Assembly (NCBI GenBank): GCA_036571765.1
Contig: BROE01000007.1
Location: 12,359,912-12,423,911, forward strand
Direction of reading: 5' to 3'
Length of the DNA: 64,000 nucleotides
Origin: Plecoglossus altivelis
Taxonomy: Eukaryota > Chordata > Actinopteri > Osmeriformes > Plecoglossidae
Under the pieces are notes generated by a model. That model saw only the letters and a list, made by a program, of their open reading frames with translations. It did not search any database and was not told the DNA's origin. Positions 23,882 to 36,300 of the stretch are shown here, one piece after another (the first letter of the stretch is position 1; every line of letters starts with the position of its first letter). A program made the translations under genes and the position numbers.

Positions 23882-24257
23882 CAAACCTTTGGGCCATGTT
23901 TTGTGACACAAACAGGATTGCAGAATTAAGTATCTGAATGACATTGGACTAAAGCCTTGATGTTTTGCAGTCTGTGTCCTCAACATCTTCTGTGGTCAAG
24001 GTGCTTTGTAACGTTGTTATGGAAACGTGTTCCGTGCACTGGACAGATTGTTTAAAAGCATTTGAACCAGTCCTGTCCATTGTTGTCTCCAGGGCACCAA
24101 CGATGGACGCTTCACGTGAACCTCCACTCTGTTTTAGTGGCGACTGCTTGGCTCCACGCTCTCTTTAATGGCCTTTTGTTCAACCTGCAGGCCTACAGGT
24201 CAGAGGTCAACTGCACCTGAGGCCGGTTCCCACCGACAAAAGGTTCCCTGTCCAGGC

Positions 24258-24306
24258 ACACACACACACTCACTCACGTAGACACGCACGCACACACACA
24301 CACACT

Positions 24307-24341
<35 letters not shown>

Positions 24342-24356
24342 ATACACACTCACACA
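24258..24356 (+). repeat. (CA)n microsatellite
   Basis: About 100 bases of ACACAC with CTCA interruptions and one TAGACACGCACG block. Confidence 0.9.
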
Positions 24357-24435
24357 CTTGTTTAGTGCAGCAGAGTGGAGGGAAACAGAGCTTGGCTTTC
24401 TCCTCAGCACACACTGACACCTCCACGCAACTTAG

Positions 24436-24957
24436 TACATTGTCTCTCTCTCTTTCTGCTGGTGTCTCTCTCTCTGCTGGTGTTTCTCTCTCTTTGTGCT
24501 GGCGTTTCTCTCTTTCTGCTGGTGTCTCTCTCTCTGCTGGTGTTTCTCTCTCTTTGTGCTGGTGTTTCTCTCTGCTGGTATCTCTCTCTTTCTGCTGGTG
24601 TCTCTCTCTTTCTGCTGGTGTCTCTCTCTGCTGGTGTCTCTCCTTCTGCTGGTGTCTCTCTCTGCTGGTATCTCTCTCTCTCTGCTGGTGTTTCTCTTTT
24701 TCTGCTAGTGTCTCTCTCTGCTGGTATCTCTCTCTCTGCTGGTGTTTCTCTTTTCTGCTGGTATCTCTCTCTCTCTTTCTGCTGATATCTATGTTTTTGT
24801 TGGTGTCTCTCTCCCTTTCAATTGGCGTTTCTTTCTGTTTCTCTCTCTTTCTCTCTCATTTCCTTTATTTCTTCCTTTCTTCCTTTCTTTGTTTCTCTTT
24901 CTTTCTGTCCTTCCGTCTATCTTTCTTTCTCCGCTCCTCCGTCTCTCTCTCTCTCAT
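24436..24957 (+). repeat. CTGCTGGTGT-TCTCTC minisatellite grading into a pyrimidine tract
   Basis: The core TCTGCTGGTGTCTCTC (also TGCTGGCGTTTCTC and TGCTGGTATCTCTC) recurs roughly 17 times between 24455 and 24790, with spacing of 18-32 bases set by variable TCTCTC linkers. From 24790 to 24957 only TTTC/TCTC sequence remains. Frames through it read as Ser-Leu-Cys-Trp repeats. Confidence 0.95.
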
Positions 24958-24959
24958 GG

Positions 24960-27900
24960 GCATGCTGTATATGTAAGGGTTGTGTCAGTGCAGAGCGTGT
25001 AAGGTTAGACTGCGGTGGAGTACATGTCTGCATCAGATTTCACAGGCTGTCAAGGTCAGCATATGGGAACCTGCATGTCTAAAGTGTTCTGGAAGCAGAT
25101 GAGATGTCGGACAGCCATCAGGTACCTGTGCCTGTGTGTGCACTGACCAGATTGGCCCTGGGGCTGTGGGTGTGTGTATTGTGTGTGTGTGTGTATGTGT
25201 GTGTGCGTGTGTGTTCACAGCAGGGGGGGTGGGTGGAACAGCTTTGCCCCACCATCCTGTCCTCTGTCTCCAACTGTCACCCTGTCACCTGGGGTTTGAA
25301 ACTCCCGGAAGGTTCCTCCTACCTCTTTCTCTCCCTTCTTCCATCCCGCTCTCCACCCCTCCCATCCTTCCCCTCCCCCCCCCCCCCCCTTCCACAAGCA
25401 CTGTAAACACTCCCCCCATCCCTCCACGCATGCCTTGTGCTTCGCCCAGCCCCTGTATGACCCTTGTAAACGTGAAATCTTCCCATTTTGTCCTGGCATA
25501 ACCCGCATTTCCTAATTGGCATTTTCACCCACATGTTCTGACCACCTCCTCTCCTGAACCAGGTGACCCGATGTGAACTCCCACTACTCAGCAGCAAGCA
25601 GTCACGCTTGTCAAAAGCTTGTCGTGGCGGTTCAGGGAAGTGTTTTAGTCATCGGTGTCCAGTATAACAGTTAGCTTCCGCTAACTGCCGATGAGTGACT
25701 CACATATCCGACATGACTGCGAGCCGTTTGTCTCCACCGTAAAACCCCACAGCCTCGTCTGATCTCCGCCATAAAGTTTCCATGCCGCATCCTGATGTTG
25801 TGATCTGCAAATCCGGAACGTGGAAATATGTTGACCTTTTGAGCTGCTCTTTGCCAAAATGTCAGACGGCGGGGCTGCGCAGGTTAACAGACACAGAGTG
25901 GTGAGTTGGTATCGGGGAACGTCTCCTTCCTGCCTGAGGGCCTTGCTGTTTAACATCGCTCTTTAAAGGTGCTTTCTGGGTTGAGGACAGCGTTACTGGA
26001 GCTAACACACACTGCTGCTATTACCCTGAGGCAGGACAGGCACCTTTCGACTCTGTGCTCCTCTCTAGTCACGCAACCCATCAGATGCAGACAGGTATGC
26101 ACACACACACACACACATTTGTACTTGCATTAACACACCTACATGCACAGTACACACGGGCACACAGTTTATGAGTCAGAAGAGCAAGTCACAAGCGTGG
26201 GTGAATATCACGTTGTGTAACGTGCGATGTGCCGTTGCTGTTGACTGTGATATACTAAAAAAACTCCACAATCATGTTTAAATCCCCTTTTTTCTTACTT
26301 GGTCATTGATGATCATGTTCACTGTTGTACTATAATAGTTCTGGACACAGCAGGAGATGTCAGGGTGAAAGTAAACTCAGCCAGTGTCAACAAACCCAGT
26401 ATCTGAGGAATGCAATGGTGCCTGAAACCATAGACACTCCCAGATGACGGGTATGGCTGATCAGGACTACACCAAGGAGCCTCCCAAAGTATCTGATGTT
26501 AGCACCGGTTTGTCTGTGCATGTGGGTGTGTGTGTGTGTGTGCGTGCGCATGCGTGCATGTGTGTTTGGGATTGTGTGCGCACGTTTGTGTGGGCGTGTG
26601 TGCAGGATTGCGTGCGCGCATTCGCGTGCGTGCGTGTGTGAGAACAAGCTGGAGGGCATCACTGAGTGATGGATAGGAGGGATGTTCACCTTTTCAACAC
26701 AGCAGCATGACACACAAACACACACACACACACACACACACACAGCTCTGTACAAACTCGCACACATACCCAAAACATGTTGACCAACAAAAACAAACAT
26801 GAACACATAACATCGCTGGACACGACGCGATCTCTTCACATGTTCACATGCAGCTTTACCAGTTCCAGTCATGATTAAGTTCAAACGTTTTTTTTGTTAA
26901 TCAATTCCTATCTCACATACCCACAGGCACATACTGTACCAGGCATGCGCCACGCCAAGAACTGGTGCCAGCATCATTCTATGGAAGTCTTGTCAGTTAC
27001 GAATGGCTTTTGTTGTTCCTGGCACAGGGTCAAAGTGTCATGTGGGGTAACTCTGTCAGGGCCTCTGGCTGGTGCAGTGATGACACAGAGGTTGTGTGTC
27101 GGGGTCTGGGGCCTCAGCATGCTCATTTAGCCCTGGAAGGTCTTGGTTTTAGGCCTCATTTCATCTGCCAGGTGTGTGGCTTCACTCCTTTGCAAAATGC
27201 TAAAACGGTGTAAATGCTCTCAAAGGCTCAATTCAAGATGGTGCTAGCTAGAGGTCTTCAGGCAACGAACAGAGGATGCATGTCTTTGTGTGTGCTGCAC
27301 GTATGTGTGTGTGTGTGTATGTGTCTGTGTGTGTGTGTGTTGCGTGTGGATGAGGATTTTCGCTCAAGTGGGGCATTTCCTGAGTTGAAGCGACAAAGAC
27401 AGCCATTAAAGTCCTGTCATGGTTGAGAAGTAAGAGCCTGAGGACATGATAGATGCATACCAAGCTGTCGTAGCTACGCTAAGTTCACCCCACTGTATAA
27501 TCACTGCCCTATTTAGAGATTTTACCATTTGCAACTTGTTTGTTCAAATGTTTTATAACAGATCCTTAGGTCTAATTGTAACCATTCCAAGTCACCAACC
27601 AAGGTCTGATGGTGGCCCTTCTCCTGACCACCAGCATAAACTGACAGGCACAACTCTGGATGCTGTGCTGACATCTGTGTCTCATCCAATTCCACGACTG
27701 TATTTGTCTCTCTTGCATGACTGTGTTCAGCCTCTGGTCTGCACCTCTCTGTGTCGCTGACCGCCTCAGGACGATAGGAGCGCTCACTCAACTGCTCCTC
27801 CAAAGGTGGCTAAGATCTTAAGAGTTTTCCAGATGTTTCCCCTTTGTCTTTTGTGAGTGTTTGGGATTGGCTTAGATGTAATTGTATGGACATGTGTGAA

Positions 27901-30900
27901 AGCTTTTCTGACATTGCCAGGACAATTATATTTATTTAATATGATGGTTTTTTTCTTATATTTTTTTCTTTTATATTAGGGCTTTTTATTTTTTCATTGA
28001 TATTGAGTCACTAAAGAAAACCCATCTGGTTAACCCTAACCTCTAAACCCTGGCCGTAGTCCTCCTATCTCTCGACTCTGCTGCGATCATGTGATATGCG
28101 ATGGACTCTGTAACATGGTGAGAACACAAGATGGCCTGGCCTCCTTGCTCCTGTGTCCATGGTGCTGCAGTTCATGTACAGTGTGCAGGAAGTGATTAAG
28201 AGGAAAAGATCAAAGGCGCTGGACAGGATGAACGCGACTCAGCGGACCAGCTCCTCCAGGCTATAGCTCTACTTCCTCCTTGCACAGACGGCACCGCCAC
28301 AGCGCACACATTGTCGCCACATGAGGGACGGCTAGTTGCCGATACTGCACGTGTGGGAGAGCACGCACGCGTTTCGTTTTCGCTTACAGGACAATGACGG
28401 AGAGTCCTACGAACGTAGTTCGAACTGGTAAAGGTCTTTCGTTGGTCCCACAGAGTACAGTTTGTTCATGTCAGTTTTGCAACACTGGGGCTAATGCTAA
28501 TGCTAGTTCCTGCCATGCTTCTTTTATTGGCGCACAGCTGGCAGGTTAACTGACTGCCATTGAGTTGATTATCTGACCAGCTGCAGGTGTGCCAACGGGG
28601 AGAGGAAACGCAGGGAGGAAACCTTCTCCAGTCATCGCAAAGCATTTTCTAACACAACACATTTTTTTGAAGTGGTAGTAGTGTGTGTGTATGTGTGTGT
28701 GTGTGCATACATGCATGTGGGGGTGCACGTGAGCGTGAAGAGCATGTGCATCTATGTGAACATAATCTGCCTCTACACGAACAAAAGCGAAAGAGGATGT
28801 ACCGGATTTGAATATTATCATTTGAACTTTATTGAATGCGTTGAATGTGCCTCAACCTGACAACTTGCATAACTGAACCCTTTGGACCTGCTATAACATA
28901 CTCCCATGCTGTCTAGAGATGTTGCATGTGGATGATTGGATTATCCAGTGACATAAACATTTAGAATTTCAATCTATATAGCCTTAATCTACCAATCTAT
29001 CCCCCCCTGTCTAAGTAAGACATTACCTCCCTCAATGGATGGGAGATCACAGAGCCTTAGAGATCTGAAAGAGACAATTATCCTCAATTGAAGGCTGCCA
29101 GGAAGAACAAACATGGAGTAAGTGGACATCGGGGGTCTGCTATTTCTCAGAAGGGGGCTGGATCCGCAGACACCACAATCAGTGGCCAGGTCACCCCCTG
29201 TCCGGGGTGCAGGTTCCACTTGGACCCCCTCGCGCCCCGCCCCCCCCCACATACACCCTCCCCCATGAATAATTGGGCCCTGCCTTGGGGGGGGGGCAGC
29301 CTGACCAAAAGCTCTAAATGCAGAACGTGACCTTCTTTCTGTTTGTAGCCCCAGCCCAGCAAAGACCTCTTTGTAATGGTTTATGGTGTTGCCCAAACTT
29401 GCTTTTGCTGTGGCTAGCACCGAGCTCTCAAAGTAAATAGCTAGGCTGAGACTGTGTGGTTACTTCTTTGTGTTTGTCTTGAAGAGTTGAGGTCGCAGTA
29501 AAAGGTTCTTTCTCCTGCTAAAGAAATATTATGATTCTTCTTCATTCAAAGACCACACTCAACTTCCTCAATTCTCAATGACAAGGCATTAATTGTCTAC
29601 AATAGGAAATGCTCTATGCTCTTTAAGGTTTGATCACAAAGTTCCTGAGGTACCCAAAACTATCCAGTGCCGAACTTTCTCTTTACAAATAGGCTACAAA
29701 TTAGTGTAATTTGGAGGCATAATCGTAGAAATGCACATATCGCTTCCAGCAAAACCTGGAGTTGCTCTCTCTGTCTACCATTAAAAAACATTTAATATGA
29801 TCGAATCATTTGTCTTTGTGTCTGGGCCAAGGCAAATCCAAGGGCAGGCTTAAGCACTCTGATTGGCTCAGAGGATGCTTTGACATCACCACAGGTGAAA
29901 GGTCAGTCTGGGACAACCTTGCAGGTTCTTTCGTGCCAAGTTGTGTTGAGAGCTGCCAGGTGTGAAATGGTCTCCTTGTTGTTCTTGGACCTATTTGAAC
30001 ATCTGTGTCGGACCGTGAGTCTGCTCAGAGGAATAAAGTTGAAGCTGAACTTGGCTTCGACTTCCATTCAAACAAGACGGTAATTTAGTTTTTGGGCGAG
30101 GGAAGGGGATTGGGAATTGAATGTCTCGCTGTTATGAATCGAGGGTTTTGGGTTCCAAGAGCAACCTCGCTATCTGAGGCAAGTCTTGTATGTTATTTCA
30201 CTCGTGTTTTTACTACAATCTTATATTCTTTTGGAGGCCCACCAAATACATTGAGAGGAAACTTTCTTTTCACTCAGAGGACATGTGACTATGATCCAGT
30301 TGGGGCTCTCTGGTTCCAACTGCACCAGGTTCTGGGTTCCAACTCATCATACTCCAGGTTTCAAATGAAAGCACCTGGGATGAATGCACGTGAGTAGTGT
30401 GGTGCTCCCTCCCATATAAACACAAGGCACGCACACTTTCCTAACAATGTCCTGTCTCTCTGCCCTAACCCCCAGTGTAAACACAACTTGGTTCCAGTCC
30501 CCTGTGACTAGAAGGGGGGCATACAACCTCCACACGGACACCTCTATGGGCAACGCACCAGGGGTCAAAGTTTAGGCTCCTAAAATGACGGGCTTCCTTG
30601 CAGTCCCTAATTGCCCTGTTTATTTTTAGTCCAAGCAGGGCCATGTTGAGCTATTAAAAGAAATGTGAACATGAGGCTGTCCTCTAATTACTCTCTGCAG
30701 GCTGACCTCTGTCTTTGCCCCTCGATCGGTCCCATATGCTAGCGTCAGGAGTAGAGAGTGTCTCCTGTCAACCACGCTGCCTCTCGCTCGCACCGCGTTC
30801 GACCAGCGATCAAAGGTGACGCCGCAGATGGAGTTGACAGCTCAGTTTCCCGTTGGTTCGATTTTGAAAGAAAAAAAAAAAGTGTTGTCTGGCGGTCGTC

Positions 30901-32070
30901 CCCGAGACGGTGTTGTTAAACACGTCTAACGAAGCTCAACTGACGAAACCCCGGGACAAAACAGGAAGACAACGAGATAAACAAACGAAGCGTTTATCAC
31001 CGGCCCGTTGCGTCGGAGTATCTACAGATCTGAGTTAGAACGTTTAAGGAAGCAGTAAGTAATTGGGTCGATTTGGGCCTATTTGTGGTCAGCGAGGGAA
31101 GGTTGATATAAAGCAGCAAAGAAGGCCATCTTGTTAAAGTTTACAAAAGGTTCGATTGCAGTAGGAAGTTGGTTAAGGATTAAGAGATGGCGTTGCACAA
31201 AGCATATGCACCTTTATGTTTAGTCAATGGGAGAATTAGAGGTGTTACAGACATTTGATCTGACTATTAGGGATCTTCGGAGGAACTTCGGAGGGAATGT
31301 GCGCTACAGAACGGTGCCGATAATCACTTCAAACTGTCCAATGTTCCTTTGAACAGTACTGAGCACAAATTTTTAATGTAGTTTGGTGTTAGGTAAAGCC
31401 CATTACTGTAATTGTCAGCTTTGAACTCACATGGCCGTGTTTACATTTACAAGGTATTCAAACTATGTCTCAAATGATTTACTTTGCTTTGCTTTCAAAT
31501 GTGTCGCTAACGCCGACTGATCTTTTGTGTGTGTGTTGAAACGCTGCTGATGGACAGTATCTACGCACTGGATCTTTTATTCCGAGTGTAAGTTTCTGTT
31601 GTTGTAGCCTAACACTTGCATCAGCCAATGAGCCTAGCCTGTCACGCGTGTGTCTGGAAACTGTCAGCCGTCTGAAGCCCACCCACCTTGCTCCGACGTG
31701 ACGGAGAGGGTTGCCTCCTCCTTCATGATGCACAGAAAGATGGAGGTTCCTTCACTAGAAGCAGACACGCAAAGCTCCGAGGTTACCGTTTGACATGTGC
31801 AGGTGATGGCTGCTGTCCATCTCAAGCAGGAGAAGCCGTCATGTGTCCTAAACCTACTTGAAACGCTGTGATCAAACTTGCACCACATGAACTTTCAACA
31901 CACAAACGACTTGACGACACCTTCATTTACAGTGTGTCCCTAAATAAAAAGATTTTCATAACCATCTCTATAGCCTAGAGATATCAGTGACGTCATTTGC
32001 ACAATAATGTTTTAATGCTTATCAAAATGCACATCTCAGATACTTTGTAGCAAGAGAAGCTCCACTATGG
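24960..32070. other. Intergenic, no gene recognised
   Basis: Simple repeats are at 25178-25215 (GT), 25375-25389 (15 C), 26100-26120 (CA), 26520-26642 (GT with CGTGCG), 26709-26745 (CA), 27297-27350 (GT) and 28681-28725 (GT). The rest is unique sequence, including AT-richer stretches at 27900-28000 and 29500-29830. I see no exon structure, tRNA B-box with matching arms, or transposon ends. Confidence 0.5.
30570..30740. promoter_or_regulatory. Candidate noncoding regulatory element
   Basis: About 170 repeat-free bases carry CTAATTG near 30607, a TATTTTTA stretch near 30620 and TAATTA at 30685-30690. A TCF/LEF-like ATCAAAGG follows near 30810. This is motif content only; it has no coding potential. 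Confidence 0.18.
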
Positions 32071-32075
32071 AAACC

Positions 32076-32195
32076 CTGACGCGTAGATCTCTTTACTGAT
32101 GTGTAGATCTCTTTACTGATGTGTAGATCTCTTTTCTGACGCGTAGATCTCTTTTCTGATGCGTTGATCTCTTTACTGACGCGTAGATCTCTTTT
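32076..32195 (+). repeat. 20-bp minisatellite, exactly six copies
   Basis: Six perfect-length units of ctgacgcgtagatctcttta are in tandem. Differences among copies sit almost entirely at the two CpGs (acgcgt in three copies, atgtgt in two, atgcgt in one), at the last base (a/t) and at one a-to-t change in copy 5. Each intact unit carries ACGCGT followed by AGATCT. Confidence 0.97.
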
Positions 32196-32471
32196 CACAG
32201 GTGTAAGAGAACCCATGAGCAGAGCTGCTGACTAAACACTATACATTATGAATGCAGATATGGTGCTGCTTTATATGGTCCAACCTAACTACTTCATTAA
32301 CTATTAGACTACAGTAGTGGTTCACAAGCCGCTCTCATAAACACGCTACTAAACACCCTGGGCAATGTCTTGGCTCCCAGCGTTAATTATTCAAATCCTG
32401 TTAAACGGCTTTTCGACTTGACGCCCATGGCTAAAAACATAATGTAATATGTACATTCATTAAAAAAAAAT

Positions 32472-32523
32472 TATTATCCACCACAAGATTAAAAAAATAT
32501 TATCCACCACAAGATTTAAAAAA
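32472..32523 (+). repeat. 26-bp tandem duplication
   Basis: Two head-to-tail copies of a unit starting tattatccaccacaagatt, followed by an A run, are offset by 26 bases. They differ only in the length of the A/T junction. Confidence 0.9.
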
Positions 32524-32639
32524 TTGTGCTTCGCTTGTTGCACAAAAAAACAACTTGTGATTCTGAAGCATTGTTCATTCATTAGCCTCTTCTGAAGGCT
32601 TAAGGAATGGGTCTTTAGATGCATTGGTGAGATCCAGAG

Positions 32640-33300
32640 AGGGGAGGGAGAAGGGGAGAGCGGGTGGAGGGATGTATGGAGGGTGGGTCAAGGGGGGAGG
32701 GGGGGTGAAGGGGGGATAGGGTGAGGTGTATAGGGAGTGGTGGGTGAAGGAGGGTAGAGGACGGTGAAGGGGAGAGAGGGGGTGTAGGGAGAGGAAGGTG
32801 AAGGGGGGGAAGGGAGAGGGGGAGGGGGGGGAGGGGGAGTAGGGAGAGGAGGTGAAGGGGGGTGGGGGGCGTAAGGAGAGGCGGGTTGAAGGGGGAGAGG
32901 GGGTGTAGGGAGAAGGAAGGGTGAAAGGGGGGGAGTGGTGTAGGGAGAGGAAGGGGTGAGAGGGGGCGAGGAGGCGGGTGAAGGGGGGAGGGGAGGTGAA
33001 GGGAGAGGAGGTGAGGGGGATTCTGGGAGAGGAGGTGTGGGGTATTCTGGGAGAGGAGGTGAGGGGGAGGAGGGAGAGGAGGGTGAAGGGGGGGAGAGGA
33101 GGGTGAGGGGGGAGAGGAGGGTGAAGGGGGGAGGTGGAAGGGGGGGGAGAGGAGGGTGAAGGGGGGGAGAGGAGGGTGAAGGGGGGTGGGGAGGGTGAAG
33201 GGGGGTGAGGAGGGTGAAGGGGGGGGAGAGGAGGGTGAAAGGGGGGGAGGAAGGAGGGTGGAAGGGGGTGGGAGGGTGAAGGGGGGTGAGGAGGGTGAAG
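32640..33300 (+). repeat. 660-bp purine-rich tract (GGGTGAAGGGG / GGGAGAGGAGG)
   Basis: The + strand is almost wholly G and A with isolated Ts. It is built from recurring GAGGGTGAAGGGGGG, GGGAGAGGAGGTGA and GGGAGTAGGGAGAGG words. Overlapping minus-strand frames of 247 and 272 codons read as Pro/Ser/Leu-Phe repeats in two registers at once, so they are not a gene. The sequence is suited to G-quadruplex and triplex (H-DNA) structure. Confidence 0.95.
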
Positions 33301-36300
33301 GGAACCTTGAGGCAGGTCGTTCTTCCCCTGCCTCGGGCTCTGTGGTTTCCCCACCCAACTGTCAGTCAGGATGATAAAACCAAGCCGCCCCATTGGTCAC
33401 TGCGTCAGCCATACATGTGGCCTCCATCCAGTTAGCTGTGGCCAGAACCTGCTCTTACAAAAAGCACTGATAACACTACAACCCTACTTCCCAGAGTCCT
33501 GGGCAATACATGTCACATTCTAAATTGTTATATCCAGATTTTTTTCATCTGAGACTGGTTTGATTAAAAAAAGATAGCAATTATATTTGACACCACAAAA
33601 TTAAACACAGTTTTATAGACAGAAATTGACATGGATGTCTATTGGATGTAATGGCACATTGGGGAAATTTGATATGTGGAAAATAAAGCAAGCGCAACAC
33701 TACGATAACCCCAGCCAGTGACCATGCTCTAGAAGCATGTGGGAACACTTGAGAATAATGACTGCTAACCTTGGTTATCTGTCCTTAGAATTCTCTTTTA
33801 TCTTTAGATTGGAATTTCAAACATTCTTCCATTTAAAAGCCTTAATTGTGGAAAATTCAGTTTTTGGTTTGCTCTATTGGGGTAACACCCAAATGTTGCA
33901 CAGACTTAATTTCCTGCACGTTTTTCTGTGAAAGACATTCTTTGTTGTGATTTTCGTTGTCGTTTTTCTGTTGTTGCTCTGGCTGTGCCCCTGATTTTAT
34001 GGTTTGAGTGAGTTTAAAAACATGCAGTGCACATGTATCCATACCGTGTTGTGTCAAACTCCAGAATTTTGTCTCGCTCACTTTCTTTTCCTCAGTTTCA
34101 GTCATTGTCAGTCATTTATACTGTACATGCGTGAAGCAGATTTACATTACATTTTTGATTGTTTCTTGGAAAATAAACCTAAAGACACTTTCCCCTCTAT
34201 AATTTATTTATCATCAAACAGTGAAGAGGAAGTCTTGGCAGTGCCGGAAATTATTTTGTTAATATTTAAATGTTCACATTAATGATAGAGACATTATGTT
34301 TTTATAATTTGTCACTCACGTTTGTCAAAACAAGATTTCTGTTCAATGTACATTCTGTGCGTGATTAATTGACGACACACTTCAATGATTTTCAGGTTTT
34401 ACATTCGGCTGCCTGTGTGGCTTTGAGAACGTGTTCAAACCACGTCAGAAAATAGTCATTTTTTCTCTCAATTCTGTACGGTCATGCCAACAGCTGATAT
34501 TCAATACCCTCATTCTTTGGTGCAATAAAGTAGGGTAGTCTTTCTTCTGGCTGATGTCACGGGCTTGTGGGCCGCTGGTCCCACCCATGCGGCTGTTAGG
34601 GAGCGCTTGGGTGGCACTGACTGGCAAGCATCCAGGAAACACACACACCTGATGGCACGCCTTTGACAGAACCTATGGCAGAACACTGCTGGGATCGACG
34701 CCAACGAGTGGCGTTCAGGACTTGGATCACAGTCCAATAACAACTTGAGAATCAGCAGAGAAAAGAAAGAGAGAGAGAGAGCGAGAGTCTTAAAGCACGT
34801 AATAAACATACCCATCGCCCGTTAATGTTTGCTGACAGTATTGCTGCTACCCAGCATCATTTCTTTCCTTCATTGGACTCCGTTGGACTTTTTCAGACGG
34901 GAAGCCCAGAAATATCAAACGGCTGCACCGTTGGATGGTTTTTCACATATCTGACTAACTGCCAAACCAGTGAAAACGAAAAACTCGACAACGTTTCTAG
35001 CGATCCAGCATGAAATTCCGGCCACGTGCCAAAGCCGGCATCTGGATCTCCTCCGGAGCTTCCTGTGTCACCAGGCCTTTCACCGGGACACTCTCCAACT
35101 GAGCTAGGCTTAGATAGCCGCCCCCCCCACCCCACCACCACCCCCACACCCCCCGCAGACACGCCCCTTCCAGTCTCTAATCTTTCAGAGAATCCAAGAT
35201 GGTACACGGACATTATTCCCTCAGCAGGGTGTCCAGGGTTGGTCCAGAATGGAGGGAGGACCAAGACATAGAGTGGTTGCATTGTGTGATCAGGGGCGGG
35301 AACTCCACTGGGCTTGGCTCTTCGTCTTTTGTTGATGTTTTTGTTGTCATTGTCACCCAGGCTTAATACACATTCCTTCTGGCGTTGGTTCCTTGGAACA
35401 GGGGGAGCCAGGTAGCTAAGGTGCAGAGAGCCAGTTGCTGTTGTTTTTAAAGCTTCGGGGCGGACGGGCGGACGGGCGGGGGGGGGGAACAATGAAGCTT
35501 GGCCCTTGGAGCCACTGGGGGCCCCAGGCTCAGTAGTGCATGACAATGACCCAGTCAAAAGATAGTCAGTCTAGCCTTAGGAGTGTGACTGTATTTAACA
35601 GAAAGATTGCGCTCGGAAGAATGATTGTGACAATCTGTGACAGAACATGAGTGAAGAGACATACTTGTTGCGTAATGTTTCAGAACGGATTTGAAATCAA
35701 GTGTAATTATCGTAATTACAGATGTTCAGCAAATACGTTCTTTTGTGTGTCTAAATATATAATTAACGTTCAAAACAGTGTTAACGTATTTTTGAGCAAG
35801 CAAAGCCTCTTTGTTGTATTCATTTGTGAGCTGTTCCAGGGCGGATGTCTTCTCTTTAATGGTTTGTGTAAAACCAAAGAACCTTTGCACCTGCACCAGC
35901 ATTTTGAATAACCTACATTCAAATCGAAACTCCATCATTGAAGCCACAGGTGACTTGGTCAGGGGAAGGTCGACCACAGGTCAAGTTGAGCTTCCTCTGC
36001 CCTTTAACTGGTTGCTTCATCGCTGTCACGGTCGCACCTCAAACGGATTGCTTCAGATCGCCTCCCCATGCTTGCGTTCTTGCCTGTGTCATCTCAGGCC
36101 TTTTTAAAGGCAGATTACAGGTAAATGGGTTGTTTTACCCTGGAGCCTCAGTCACTGAAATATGAACGTGTTTGATGTGGCAGCTCTAACAGCAGCCGAT
36201 GCTGAGATAGTGTGTTTGGGGCAGGAGTGGGATCAGTCAATTATTCCACTGGTGTTATCACTCTCAGTCCATCATGCCTGCCAAAGCTTTGCAAAAATTC

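Noticed and set aside
27590..27625. GGTCTGATGG as a possible tachykinin GLM motif (tac4)
   Set aside because: In frame it reads QGLMVA, without the FxGLMGKR processing signal or a Phe at the required position.
31140..31175. tRNA B-box-like GGTTCGATT near 31148
   Set aside because: No matching A-box, acceptor stem or anticodon arm could be laid out around it.
32575..33393. Minus-strand proline-rich frames of 272 and 247 codons
   Set aside because: They are products of the GGGGA/GGGTGAAGGGG purine tract, open in two registers simultaneously, with no splice or start context and no protein-like variation.
34893..35558. Minus-strand frame of 221 codons
   Set aside because: Composition is irregular (Gly/Pro/Ser patches from C- and G-runs), with no recognisable domain or splice pattern. 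It overlaps homopolymer runs.
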